NCBI RefSeq assembly: GCF_002964575.1
Contig: NZ_POQQ01000040.1
Span: 62,001-126,000, forward strand
Direction: 5' to 3'
DNA: 64,000 nt
From: Streptococcus suis
GTDB lineage: Bacteria > Bacillota > Bacilli > Lactobacillales > Streptococcaceae
The notes under the pieces are model-generated. The model saw only the letters and a list, made by a program, of their open reading frames with translations. It did not search any database and was not told the DNA's origin. Position 1 is the first letter of the stretch. Every line of letters begins with the position of its first letter. Below are positions 1 to 8,310 of this stretch, piece by piece. Made by a program: the position numbers and the translations under genes.

Positions 1-863
1 TCTTTTGCCTGACGAGCCACGATTTTCTTGCCGTCAAACTTGTCAAAGTCAAAGGCGTGCATTGGCTGACCGAAATAGAGCAAGATGTAGTTGGTGATGT
101 CCACCACGTTGTTGAGCGGGCGGATACCTGCGTTCATGAGCAGATTTTGCAACCACTGTGGGCTCGGTGCGATGGTCACATTTTCAATGACACGAGCTGT
201 GTAGGCAACCACCTTGTCTGACTCAATGGCCACTTCAATCACATCGCTGGCCTTCTTGTCGCTTTCCTCCAAGGTCACAGGCTTGAAGTTGACCTTGCTG
301 TCATAGATAGCGGCCACTTCGTGAGCCACGCCACGCATAGAAAGTGCATCCGCACGGTTTGGCGTGATAGACAGCTCGATAATCTCGTCGTCGAGGTCCA
401 GATATGAAAAGATTGGCTCACCCACGACTGCATCTTCAGGCAGGTGGTAGATTCCATCCGCATATACTTTTGGCACCACAGAGTCGGACACACCGATTTC
501 GCTCAATGAGCAGAGCATACCCAAAGACTCAACGCCGCGAATTTTGCCTTTCTTGATCTTGTAGTTTCCAGCGATACGAGCTCCTGGCAGAGCGACGATC
601 ACCTTGATGCCAGGCTTGACATTCGGAGCACCGCAAACGATTTGCGTGATTTCCTCACCCACATTGACCTGACAGATATTGAGGTGGGTATCTGGAATGG
701 ACTCAGCAGACACAACCTGACCGACAACCAACTTAGAAAGGCCAGCACTCTTTTGCTCAACCCCTTCTACTTCAATTCCTGTTGTTGACATTTTTTCAGA
801 CAAGTCATGACTTGTCGCATCAAAGTCAACCAGTTCTTTTAACCATTTGTAACTTACTAACAT
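1..863 (-). CDS. pheT: phenylalanine--tRNA ligase beta subunit (partial, 3' end outside window)
   Basis: Encodes the N-terminal 287 residues of the beta chain of the cytosolic (alphabeta)2 enzyme that charges tRNA-Phe. The start [14 protein letters not shown] at 863 and the tRNA-binding (EMAP/OB-like) domain over about residues 40-150 are typical of the family; the B3/B4 editing region begins after about residue 200. The gene runs off the left edge of the window. The ribosome site is only a weak purine run. It lies downstream of pheS on the same strand, but about 590 bp of hairpin repeats separate the two genes, so co-transcription cannot be assumed. Confidence 0.95.
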   Translation of the reverse strand, partial: MLVSYKWLKELVDFDATSHDLSEKMSTTGIEVEGVEQKSAGLSKLVVGQVVSAESIPDTHLNICQVNVGEEITQIVCGAPNVKPGIKVIVALPGARIAGNYKIKKGKIRGVESLGMLCSLSEIGVSDSVVPKVYADGIYHLPEDAVVGEPIFSYLDLDDEIIELSITPNRADALSMRGVAHEVAAIYDSKVNFKPVTLEESDKKASDVIEVAIESDKVVAYTARVIENVTIAPSPQWLQNLLMNAGIRPLNNVVDITNYILLYFGQPMHAFDFDKFDGKKIVARQAK

Positions 864-898
864 AACTTTTCTTTCTTTATTTTTTTAGAAAACACTAC

Positions 899-1456
899 TT
901 TTTCAACTGTAAACCTAGTGAGAGGAGTAGGTAGACCGCTATAACAGCTACCGCTTCTCTCAATCTATTAACTTTATCGGATTACGACGCTCTAAGGTTG
1001 AAAACGATATTTTTTCAACTCTAAACCTAGTGAGACGATTAGGCAGTTCGCCATAGCGACTGTCGTCTCATAAATAGGTGCTTTAGCACCATTTATGAGT
1101 ATCGGAGTCCGACGGTATTTCAAGTAAAACGATATTTTTTGCTTGAAAGCCTAGTAAGGTAGCTAGGAAAATCGCTTAATGGCGATTTCCTTCTACTCAC
1201 TCCTGCGGAGTTACGACGTTCTAAGGTTGAAAACGACACTTTTTTCAACCTTAGAACTAGTGAGGGGAGTAGGTAGACCGCTATAGCAGCTACCGTTTCT
1301 CTCAAACAACAATCTACTAACTTTATCGGATTACGACGGATTTCAAGCAAAACAATATTTTTTGCTTGAAATCCTAGTAAGGTAGCTAGGGAAGTCGCAG
1401 AATAGCGTTTCCCGTCTACTTAAGAGCTGACTTTGTCAGCCTTAAGTAGTGCTACG
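899..1456. repeat. tandem hairpin-repeat array between pheS and pheT (five units of about 100-125 bp)
   Basis: About 560 bp contain five imperfect units, beginning near 899, 1011, 1135, 1240 and 1355. Junctions are near-perfect inverted repeats with AT-rich loops (for example 1217-1256 with 16-bp arms and 1339-1373 with 15-bp arms). Inside each unit is a second dyad (1030-1070, 1160-1195, 1258-1304) and short 3-4 nt loop hairpins (GGTGC/GCACC at 1078-1090, GCTGAC/GTCAGC at 1425-1440). Shared words are CCTAGT and a CGGAxTxCGACG block. No coding capacity is credible. Units 1 and 4 are the most alike, as are units 3 and 5, so two subtypes alternate. Probably a streptococcal intergenic repeat expanded by tandem duplication. 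Confidence 0.85.
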
Positions 1457-2500
1457 TTAAAATTGCTCCGAGAATCGTACATCGCCTTGATAGAAACCAC
1501 GAATGTCGTTGATACCGTAGCGAAGCATGGCAATGCGTTCTTGACCAAGACCGAAGGCAAATCCAGAGTACTTGGTTGAGTCAATGCCACTCATTTCCAA
1601 TACTTGTGGGTGGACCATGCCGGCACCGAGGATTTCAATCCAGCCTGTTTTCTTACATACGTTACAGCCGTCACCACCACACTTGAAGCAAGAAACATCC
1701 ACCTCAACAGAAGGCTCTGTGAACGGGAAGTAAGACGGACGCAGGCGAATTTGACGCTCTTCACCAAACATTTTCTTGATAATCATTTCAAGCGTACCTT
1801 TGAGGTCACCCATTGATACATTTTCACCGACAACCAAGCCTTCAATCTGGTGGAACTGGTGGCTGTGGGTCGCATCATCCGTATCACGACGGAAAACACG
1901 TCCAGGCGAAATCATCTTCAAGGCACCTTTTGAGAAATCATGCTGGTCCATTGTACGCGCCTGAACAGGTGACGTATGCGTCCGCATAAGGATTTCTTCT
2001 GTAATGTAGAAGGTATCCTGCATATCACGTGCTGGGTGGTCTTTTGGCAAATTCATACGTTCAAAGTTGTAGTAGTCTTTTTCTACTTCAAATCCGTCAA
2101 CGATTTGGAATCCCATACCCAAGAAAATATCTTCGATTTCCTCAGAAGTTTGGGTCAAGACATGACGTTTTCCGACCTTGACCTGACGACCTGGCAAGGT
2201 CACATCAATAGTTTCGGATGCTAATTGTTGTTGAATTTTCGCTGCCGCAACCTTCTGAGCTGTCTCTTCAAAGGCAGCCGTCAGCACATCACGCACTTCA
2301 TTGACCTGTTTACCAACGATTGGTTTCATGTCGTTAGATAGGTCTTTCAAGCCTTTCAACAAGTCGGTCAAGGACCCTTTTTTACCCAAAACCGCAACAC
2401 GCAGGTCTTGTAGTTCTTTTTCGCCTTGGTGCTGGATTTCTTTTAACTTTTCTAGTGTCGTTTGGCTTAATTCAGCCAACTGTTGTTCAATGTTTGACAT
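1457..2500 (-). CDS. pheS: phenylalanine--tRNA ligase alpha subunit
   Basis: Catalytic alpha chain (347 aa) of phenylalanyl-tRNA synthetase. The N-terminal coiled coil covers about residues 1-85, followed by the class II aminoacyl-tRNA synthetase core with motif 2 around [16 protein letters not shown] and motif 3 near [14 protein letters not shown]. The start MSNIEQQ at 2500 is chosen because GGAGG lies at 2505-2509; a longer frame begins 8 codons earlier but would put this ribosome site inside the coding region. A T-box leader precedes it, so expression should respond to uncharged tRNA-Phe. Confidence 0.97.
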   Translation of the reverse strand: MSNIEQQLAELSQTTLEKLKEIQHQGEKELQDLRVAVLGKKGSLTDLLKGLKDLSNDMKPIVGKQVNEVRDVLTAAFEETAQKVAAAKIQQQLASETIDVTLPGRQVKVGKRHVLTQTSEEIEDIFLGMGFQIVDGFEVEKDYYNFERMNLPKDHPARDMQDTFYITEEILMRTHTSPVQARTMDQHDFSKGALKMISPGRVFRRDTDDATHSHQFHQIEGLVVGENVSMGDLKGTLEMIIKKMFGEERQIRLRPSYFPFTEPSVEVDVSCFKCGGDGCNVCKKTGWIEILGAGMVHPQVLEMSGIDSTKYSGFAFGLGQERIAMLRYGINDIRGFYQGDVRFSEQF

Positions 2501-2871
2501 AATTCCTCCAATAAAAAAACGCATGACACCACTCGTATCGGAGCGTTGTCACGCGGTACCATCCGTTTTCATCTGCTAGGCAGACCTTAGTTCTATGAAC
2601 CTGTATTCACAAGTAAAGTGCTTGCACATAAGAGATAGTTTTTCGCTAATCAAGGCAGTTTTTTGAGGGAATACTGACTGTATTTTGAAAAAAACTAACG
2701 ATGAGTAGCTGAAAAAACTAGCCTTAGATGGAAGTGCTGAACTGTGAATACAGGTTCTAAGTCCTTGTGTGAGTGAATTCGACCAACTTTCACTGATTGA
2801 GCTTGCAGTCACGGCTCAACTCCCTGGACAGTTTCCATAGGTGTACTAGTCTCACAGACTTCTATTCAATT
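2501..2871 (-). promoter_or_regulatory. T-box leader of pheS, interrupted by a MITE-like repeat
   Basis: On the minus strand the T-box core TGGTACCGCG lies at 2552-2561, followed by a terminator hairpin (about 2521-2555) and a T run at 2513-2519, just before the pheS ribosome site. Upstream (2760-2871) is the expected stem I region, including a GAATTC segment at 2775-2780 that would offer a UUC phenylalanine specifier. The normal linker between stem I and the antiterminator is split by a 161-bp inverted-repeat element (2597-2757). The T-box assignment is firm; the exact specifier is an inference. Confidence 0.88.
2597..2757. repeat. MITE-like repeat copy 1, inside the pheS leader
   Basis: 161 bp bounded by perfect 14-bp terminal inverted repeats (GAACCTGTATTCAC / GTGAATACAGGTTC). 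Two relatives occur in this window (2961-3097 and 41939-42098). It has no protein-coding potential, and the length and ends fit a non-autonomous miniature element or a streptococcal intergenic repeat. A TA dinucleotide on each side is compatible with a target duplication but too short to prove it. Confidence 0.85.
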
Positions 2872-2877
2872 AAGAAC

Positions 2878-2906
2878 ATTCTATCAAAAATAAGAAAGTT
2901 TGGCAA
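2878..2906 (-). promoter_or_regulatory. promoter of pheS leader
   Basis: On the minus strand TTGCCA (2901-2906), a 17-nt spacer and TAGAAT (2878-2883). It places the transcript start near 2871, at the head of the T-box leader. Confidence 0.8.
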
Positions 2907-2916
2907 GAAATCTTCC

Positions 2917-2952
2917 CATAAAAACTCCCTCTATCTAGGATAGAAAGGAGTT
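2917..2952 (-). terminator. terminator of the uxu/GH3 operon
   Basis: Minus-strand hairpin with arms AACTCC...GGAGTT (2923-2952) and a following T-rich tail. It lies after the second GH3 gene and directly upstream of the pheS promoter. Confidence 0.75.
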
Positions 2953-2960
2953 TACATTTA

Positions 2961-3097
2961 AAACATATACTCACAAGCGAAGTACTTTAAATAAGAACTA
3001 GTTTTTCGCTCATCAAGGCTGTTTTTTGAAGGAATTCTGGCTGTATTTTACCAAAAACTATCCTTAGATGGAAGTGCTGAACTGTTGATACAGGTTC
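2961..3097. repeat. MITE-like repeat copy 2 (degenerate)
   Basis: About 137 bp aligning with the repeat at 2597-2757 but with a degraded left end and an internal deletion of about 22 bp near 3048. The intact right end (GATACAGGTTC) abuts the stop codon of the GH3 gene at 3098, so the element sits between the gene and its terminator. Confidence 0.8.
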
Positions 3098-4822
3098 TTA
3101 TAGTTTTGCCTGCCATTTATTGGTCCAAACATTTTCATTTGGCACACCATAGAAGTCATCTTTTCCTTCTAATTTATCAAGAAGGGATTCAATCGTGTTT
3201 TTATTATGATGGTAGGCATTGATAGCAGTTTTGACCATGGTAACATCGTGAAGGTGAGTTGTATAGTTTAGTGAAACGAAAATGGTTGGAACTTCATGTA
3301 CATACCAAGGAACTTCATTGGACATGGCCGTTTTCCACTGGATACGGTAATTATTCTGCGCTCCATATCCAATGACATTGGCAACAGTCAAGGCTAAATC
3401 AACTTCTTCTCGGTATTGCAACGTTTTTCCTTTGATCCGAGTCGTACCATCATTGACGGTCACTTCATAACCACGCGCTTCCAAGGCAGCTTTAAGGTTA
3501 TCAACCACTTCTGTACTTGCCGCCATAATCCCTTCTTTTTCACCTTCCAGGTAATACAAACGGATTCTGCGATGGGTTTCTGGACTGATTGGAAGATTTT
3601 TCTGTGTATCTTTCAACAGCGTAATTGCTTTATCTGCTGCTTCACGTTGCCAAGTCAAGTGTTCTTCACAGCCGATAATAGCCAATTCATCAGCTGATTT
3701 TAGCAAGGTTCCTTCCGCTTGCTTGATATGCAGATTGAGTTTGGCTTTCAGACCTAAAATGCGACGGAGAGCATCATGAAGGCGTTCTTCAGTAATCACT
3801 CCCTTGCGGTAGCCATTGAGCATAAATTCAAAATCTTCTTCTAAGTTATTGAAGAATAAGAACATATCGCAACCCGCAGCAATAGCTGCAGGGACATAGT
3901 CTTCACGACGCATCGCTGCTGTCATCCCCAACATGTGGCTGGCATCTGTTATGACCAAGCCATTGAATTCCAGTTTTTCTTTCAATAAATCTTGAATCAA
4001 TTCGGGAGCCAGCGTTGCAGGCAAAATATCTTTATCTTTCAAACTTGGATTCAATGTTTGTTGGTAGTATGGCAAGGCTATATGCCCCGCCATAATCATC
4101 TCAACACCAGCTTCAATATGATGACGATAGACACGACCAAAACTCTTGTCCCATTCTTCTGGAGAGAGCTCATTGACACCGAGGACTAGGTGCTGATCAC
4201 GTTCTTCTGTACCATCTCCTGGGAAATGCTTGATACATTGAATCACATCTCTTTCAGCAGTCAATCCTTCTAAATAGGCACTGGTATAGGCAATAACATC
4301 ATCAGCATTTGTACCGTAGGCTCTGGTATTGACGATAGTATTGCGCCAATTCTGAACAATGTCCACGCAAGGGTCAAAGTTGACATTTACACCTAATGCA
4401 GTCTCCTCGCGCGCAGATACGAGACCTGCTAAGTAGGGAATACGAGGATCCCGACTGGCTTCAGATTGAGCGCCTGAGGAAATATAGGTTCCTCCTTTCA
4501 CAGCTCCATCTCCACCTGAGTCGCAGTTCGCTGCAACCAAGAGAGGTACTTTTGAATAGCTTTGCAACTCGTTAATCAGTCCTTGTACCTGTTCTGGACT
4601 GCCATTCATATAACGGGCACCACCTATGTGGTATCGATTCATCAATTCCTGATTACTCAGATTATTTCCGCTAAAAGCATCTCCTCCGAAGAAGAATAGA
4701 TTAACAAACAATTGACCGATTTTTTCTTCATCAGTCAGATGAGCCAAGGTATTTTCCACCCAAGCAATCTGCTCTTCATCCAAACAATAGGGTTTCTTCC
4801 GCAAATCAACCAATCTAGGCAT
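3098..4822 (-). CDS. GH3 family glycosidase, beta-N-acetylglucosaminidase-like (second of tandem pair)
   Basis: A 574-aa glycoside hydrolase family 3 enzyme without signal peptide or membrane segment, hence probably cytosolic. The (beta/alpha)8 domain spans about residues 1-340 and an alpha/beta C-terminal domain follows. The motif KHFPGDGTEERDQH (near residue 200) matches the GH3 beta-hexosaminidase loop that carries the Asp-His catalytic dyad, and ITDASHM (near 294) holds the likely Asp nucleophile. It starts at 4822 behind AAGGAGG, 10 nt after its paralogue, to which it is clearly similar along its length. The position at the end of the glucuronate operon suggests action on oligosaccharides containing uronic acid and hexosamine; the true substrate is not shown by sequence. 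Confidence 0.85.
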   Translation of the reverse strand: MPRLVDLRKKPYCLDEEQIAWVENTLAHLTDEEKIGQLFVNLFFFGGDAFSGNNLSNQELMNRYHIGGARYMNGSPEQVQGLINELQSYSKVPLLVAANCDSGGDGAVKGGTYISSGAQSEASRDPRIPYLAGLVSAREETALGVNVNFDPCVDIVQNWRNTIVNTRAYGTNADDVIAYTSAYLEGLTAERDVIQCIKHFPGDGTEERDQHLVLGVNELSPEEWDKSFGRVYRHHIEAGVEMIMAGHIALPYYQQTLNPSLKDKDILPATLAPELIQDLLKEKLEFNGLVITDASHMLGMTAAMRREDYVPAAIAAGCDMFLFFNNLEEDFEFMLNGYRKGVITEERLHDALRRILGLKAKLNLHIKQAEGTLLKSADELAIIGCEEHLTWQREAADKAITLLKDTQKNLPISPETHRRIRLYYLEGEKEGIMAASTEVVDNLKAALEARGYEVTVNDGTTRIKGKTLQYREEVDLALTVANVIGYGAQNNYRIQWKTAMSNEVPWYVHEVPTIFVSLNYTTHLHDVTMVKTAINAYHHNKNTIESLLDKLEGKDDFYGVPNENVWTNKWQAKL

Positions 4823-4832
4823 TTTTTCCTCC

Positions 4833-6623
4833 TTATTTTCCTCGCCAAATACGTGTATCTACCAAACCACAATAGGCATCTACAGGCGATACTCCTGTAA
4901 AGGCTGACTCTCCTGCTAATTTGGTAACCAAGGCTTCTAAAGTGACAGGCAAGCCATCATAGGCATTGATATAGGTTGCAACCTGTGGCATATCTGCAAG
5001 TGCAAATGGGTGCTGAACAGAGACAACAATGGTTGGAATTTCGTGAACATAGAAAGGCTGGTCTGGTGTTCCCTTGGCAGCTGGCCAAATAATCCGCTGA
5101 GTTGTCCCTCCTGAGTTGACATCGACTAAATTGATAATCAAATCATAGTTATCTGTGATTTCGGCAATAGGACGCTTGGAAGCATAGACATTTGCAATCG
5201 CTGCTGGTCTTTCTTCTTCTGGTAATTTAGCAATCCGTGCTTCTGTATTTTCCCAGATAGATACTTGGTGACCTCGAGCTTCTAATAATTCTTTCAACGT
5301 ATCGGCTGCTCTCTTCTTGCCAGCATTGATCATGGCGCCAAAACCACCCTTATAGCCATCTACTTCTACCAACAAAATACGTTTGTAGCGTTCTGGATTG
5401 ACAGGGAAAATTCCTTCTTGTTTGGCTTTTACCAAGGTAATCGCCTTATCAGCTACTTCTTTGGCAAGCTGTTTCGCCTCATCTCTACCAATCAAAGCTA
5501 GCGCTTCTTCTTTTGGTAACATGATTTCCTGACGGCGACCTTCAAACTGGTGAAGACCCAGCTTAGCTTTCAAGCCCAAGGTACGACGAAGAGCATCATG
5601 GAGGCGTTCCTCAGAAAGCAGACCATTTCCCAACCCTTCTTTCATCCATTGCAAATCTTCTTCTGGATCATTGAAGAAAAGGAACAGATCACATCCTGCC
5701 TCAATAGCTGTAGGCAATAGCTCTCGACGCGGCATAGATGCTGTCATACCGATCATGTGACTGGCATCCGTGACGATGGCTCCATTGTAACCTAACTCTC
5801 CACGAAGCAATTCATCCAAGAGGGTTTTATTCAGCGAAGCTGGCAACATGTCATCCAATTCACGTTCTGGATGCATTTCTTTCTCAACATTTGGCAAATG
5901 AATGTGTCCCGCCATAATACCTGGAAGACCTGCGTCAGCCATCTCACCGTAAATCCGTCCAAATGTTTCCATCCATTCAGACTTGGTCATGGGATTCGAA
6001 GCAAAAGAGAGATGATGGTCACGTTCATCAATGCCATCGCCTGGAAAATGCTTAGCAAACGGCACAATGCCGTGTTCCATAATGCCACGCATGTATTCTT
6101 TGGATAATTCAATGACTTGGTCTACATTAGCTCCCCAAGTTCGGTTTGCAATGATTGGATTGCGCCAATTACGGCTTAGGTCCATAATCGGTGCAAAGGA
6201 GGCGTTGCAGCCTACCGCAGCTGCTTCAAGTCCTGCAACTTTCCCCATTTCATAAGCATAGCGGGGATCGGCTGTCGCAGCAATCTTGATTTCATCCCCA
6301 ATTTTCGTTCCATCCGTAACAGCACCATTCCCACCAGATTCGGTATTTGCTGCAATCAAAAGAGGAATTTTAGACTTGGTCTGCAAAATATAGTTTTGCA
6401 CCCAAATATCTGCTGCTGGTCCAGGATTATAGCGAACAGCAGCAATCTTATAATCATTTAGGACTCCTGTTAGATATTCTTCTGTTCGCTGGCTACCCAT
6501 GTTGACAAAAAGATGACCGATTTTTTCATCCAAGGTCATCTGAGCAATGGTTTCTTCAATCCAAGAAATAGCCTCTTCGTCAAGGTTGTAAGGTTTCTTC
6601 CGTAAATCTACTAAATGTGTCAT
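4833..6623 (-). CDS. GH3 family glycosidase, beta-N-acetylglucosaminidase-like (first of tandem pair)
   Basis: A 596-aa cytosolic GH3 enzyme, paralogous to the gene just downstream. It has KHFPGDGIDERDHH near residue 193 (Asp-His dyad loop) and VTDASHM near 286 (predicted nucleophile Asp), then a C-terminal alpha/beta domain to the end. The start MTHLVDLRKKP at 6623 is supported by GGAGG five bases upstream; a frame four codons longer has no ribosome site. A Rho-independent-looking hairpin lies immediately upstream, so the GH3 pair may be expressed at a lower level than the genes before it. Alternatives to N-acetylglucosaminidase are beta-glucosidase or a phosphorylase of the same family. Confidence 0.85.
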   Translation of the reverse strand: MTHLVDLRKKPYNLDEEAISWIEETIAQMTLDEKIGHLFVNMGSQRTEEYLTGVLNDYKIAAVRYNPGPAADIWVQNYILQTKSKIPLLIAANTESGGNGAVTDGTKIGDEIKIAATADPRYAYEMGKVAGLEAAAVGCNASFAPIMDLSRNWRNPIIANRTWGANVDQVIELSKEYMRGIMEHGIVPFAKHFPGDGIDERDHHLSFASNPMTKSEWMETFGRIYGEMADAGLPGIMAGHIHLPNVEKEMHPERELDDMLPASLNKTLLDELLRGELGYNGAIVTDASHMIGMTASMPRRELLPTAIEAGCDLFLFFNDPEEDLQWMKEGLGNGLLSEERLHDALRRTLGLKAKLGLHQFEGRRQEIMLPKEEALALIGRDEAKQLAKEVADKAITLVKAKQEGIFPVNPERYKRILLVEVDGYKGGFGAMINAGKKRAADTLKELLEARGHQVSIWENTEARIAKLPEEERPAAIANVYASKRPIAEITDNYDLIINLVDVNSGGTTQRIIWPAAKGTPDQPFYVHEIPTIVVSVQHPFALADMPQVATYINAYDGLPVTLEALVTKLAGESAFTGVSPVDAYCGLVDTRIWRGK

Positions 6624-6633
6624 ATTTGCCTCC

Positions 6634-6663
6634 AAAAAAGCTAGAGGGCATAGCGCCTCTAGC
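6634..6663 (-). terminator. intra-operon terminator/attenuator before the GH3 pair
   Basis: Minus-strand hairpin GCTAGAGG (6656-6663) with CCTCTAGC (6640-6647) followed at once by six T (6634-6639). The T run runs straight into the GH3 ribosome site GGAGG. Confidence 0.75.
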
Positions 6664-6669
6664 CCTTCT

Positions 6670-7470
6670 CTAGTCGTCTAAATTATTCCAAAATGCCTGT
6701 ATCAATTCTGTTTCTTTCTCACCTGTGAATGCTTGATGAACAAATACATCTGCAATCGTTTCTGTCAAATCTGTCCAAGATTGCATCTCTCGTCCTACTA
6801 AAATAGGATAGAAATGGACACCGTTCAATTCCGCCGCCTTCAAATCACCAGGCGAGTCACCAATCATCATAATCTTATCAGGACAATACCCTTCCTCTAT
6901 TAACAGTTTGATGACATCTTCTTTCTTGCCACGGTCTTGACAGTACAATTCTGTAACAAAGTCCATCAAACCTTGGTCTGTCCACTCTTCTTCTACTGCT
7001 TCCTTATTAGCAGAAGAAACCACGTAGACTTTTCCTAACTGGCTCAATTTTTCCAAGCCCTTGTGAACGCCGATGAAGGCTAAAACAGGACCGCTATAAA
7101 GTTTAATGGCTTGATTGACTTGAGTGGACCATTTTAAGGCTAATTCCAAGTCTTTTGACGGCTGCTCCTCTATCAATCTTTCCAGAGAAGCATTTGATAA
7201 AGAATCTGTGGTCGCGACCCAATTTTTCAAGTTGTCTATACCAGTCACTCCTGCAAATTCTAAACCTTTAACCAAGCCTACAAAACGGTTAATGCCACGT
7301 TCTCGTGAGTACAGATTGACTCGATTCCATTCAGCTAGAAACGGTTCTTTATCTTTGACATCAAAAACATCTGCAGCCAAGGGGCCGAAAAAGAGTTTAT
7401 GTTTGTAGGTCATGGTATCCATGGCACAGCCGTCAGAGTCCACACAAAATACGTATTCCGTCCTCATCAT
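6670..7470 (-). CDS. HAD family hydrolase (putative sugar phosphatase)
   Basis: A 266-aa haloacid dehalogenase-type protein. Motif I is VDSDGCAMDT near residue 10 (nucleophile Asp and the second Asp as acid/base), motif II is the Ser region of VVSSAN, and motif IV is MIGDSPGD near 205. A large helical cap lies between. ATG overlaps the TGA of the SDR gene by one base, with AGGAG upstream, so it is translationally coupled to the hexuronate genes. A substrate such as a sugar phosphate is a guess from context; phosphonate- or glycerate-type HADs have similar motifs. Confidence 0.8.
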   Translation of the reverse strand: MMRTEYVFCVDSDGCAMDTMTYKHKLFFGPLAADVFDVKDKEPFLAEWNRVNLYSRERGINRFVGLVKGLEFAGVTGIDNLKNWVATTDSLSNASLERLIEEQPSKDLELALKWSTQVNQAIKLYSGPVLAFIGVHKGLEKLSQLGKVYVVSSANKEAVEEEWTDQGLMDFVTELYCQDRGKKEDVIKLLIEEGYCPDKIMMIGDSPGDLKAAELNGVHFYPILVGREMQSWTDLTETIADVFVHQAFTGEKETELIQAFWNNLDD

Positions 7471-8309
7471 CAGACTCCTGAATAGGCTGAGAAGCCACCG
7501 TCAATCGGTAAAACAACACCGTTGACAAAACTTGCCAAATTCTCATCCGCCAAGAAGAAGACCCCTCCGACCAACTCTTCGGATTCACCAAACCGTCCCA
7601 TTGGCGTATTGGTCAAAATCTTGTTGGCACGTGCCGTCGGTTGACCGGACTCGTCAAATAGCAAGCCACGGTTTTGGTTGGTAACCAAGAATCCAGGTGC
7701 AATCGCATTACAACGGATGCCAACTTTTGAAAAATGGACTGCTAACCATTGGGTAAAATTACTAATAGCAGCCTTGGCACCTGAATAGGCTGGAATTTTT
7801 GTCAAAGGAGTAAAGGCATTCATGCTGGAAATATTGATAATATTTGCTCCAGAACGACCAATCATATCCTGGGCAAAGACCTGTGTTGGTAATAGGGTTC
7901 CTAGATAATTCAGATTGAACACAAAGTTGATACCTGCTTCATCCAAGTCGAAGAAAGTTTTGGTATCAGCTGGCAGTCCAATCTCATGGAATTCATTGTC
8001 AGTTGTCGCTTTGGGACTATTGCCTCCTGCACCATTGATTAAAATATCTACAGGACCAAAATCTGCTAGGACTTGCTGGCGAACTTCTTCCAAATTTTCC
8101 TTGGAAAGGACGTTAGATTTATAGGCTTTCGCAACGCCTCCTGCTGCTGCAATCTCATCAACAAAGACCTGAGCCGCAGCCTCATTCAAATCCAAAAGCG
8201 CAACCTTTGCACCTGCCTTAGCAAATTCTTTTGCCAAATAGCCACAAAGAACGCCTCCTGCACCTGTAATAACAACAACCTTATCTTTAAACTCAATAAC
8301 GCGTGACAT
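7470..8309 (-). CDS. uxuB: SDR-type D-mannonate oxidoreductase (fructuronate reductase)
   Basis: A 279-aa short-chain dehydrogenase that should reduce D-fructuronate to D-mannonate with NAD(P)H. The cofactor motif TGAGGVLCG is near residue 15, NGAGG follows, and the catalytic Ser-Tyr-Lys set is in ISSMNAF and YSGAK. It resembles the SDR-type UxuB of Bacillus rather than the long-chain enzyme of E. coli. The start at 8309 is two bases past the uxuA stop and has an AAGGAG site; a 346-residue open frame reaching back into uxuA is rejected. Position between uxuA and the HAD gene supports the assignment. Confidence 0.85.
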   Translation of the reverse strand: MSRVIEFKDKVVVITGAGGVLCGYLAKEFAKAGAKVALLDLNEAAAQVFVDEIAAAGGVAKAYKSNVLSKENLEEVRQQVLADFGPVDILINGAGGNSPKATTDNEFHEIGLPADTKTFFDLDEAGINFVFNLNYLGTLLPTQVFAQDMIGRSGANIINISSMNAFTPLTKIPAYSGAKAAISNFTQWLAVHFSKVGIRCNAIAPGFLVTNQNRGLLFDESGQPTARANKILTNTPMGRFGESEELVGGVFFLADENLASFVNGVVLPIDGGFSAYSGV

Positions 8310-8310
8310 A

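Noticed and set aside
1120..1350. 76-codon minus-strand frame between pheS and pheT
   Set aside because: It runs across several hairpin units, has no ribosome site and a composition set by the repeats.
899..1456. Possible CRISPR array
   Set aside because: Units are about 100-125 bp, imperfect and internally palindromic; there is no short constant repeat with unique spacers and no cas gene.
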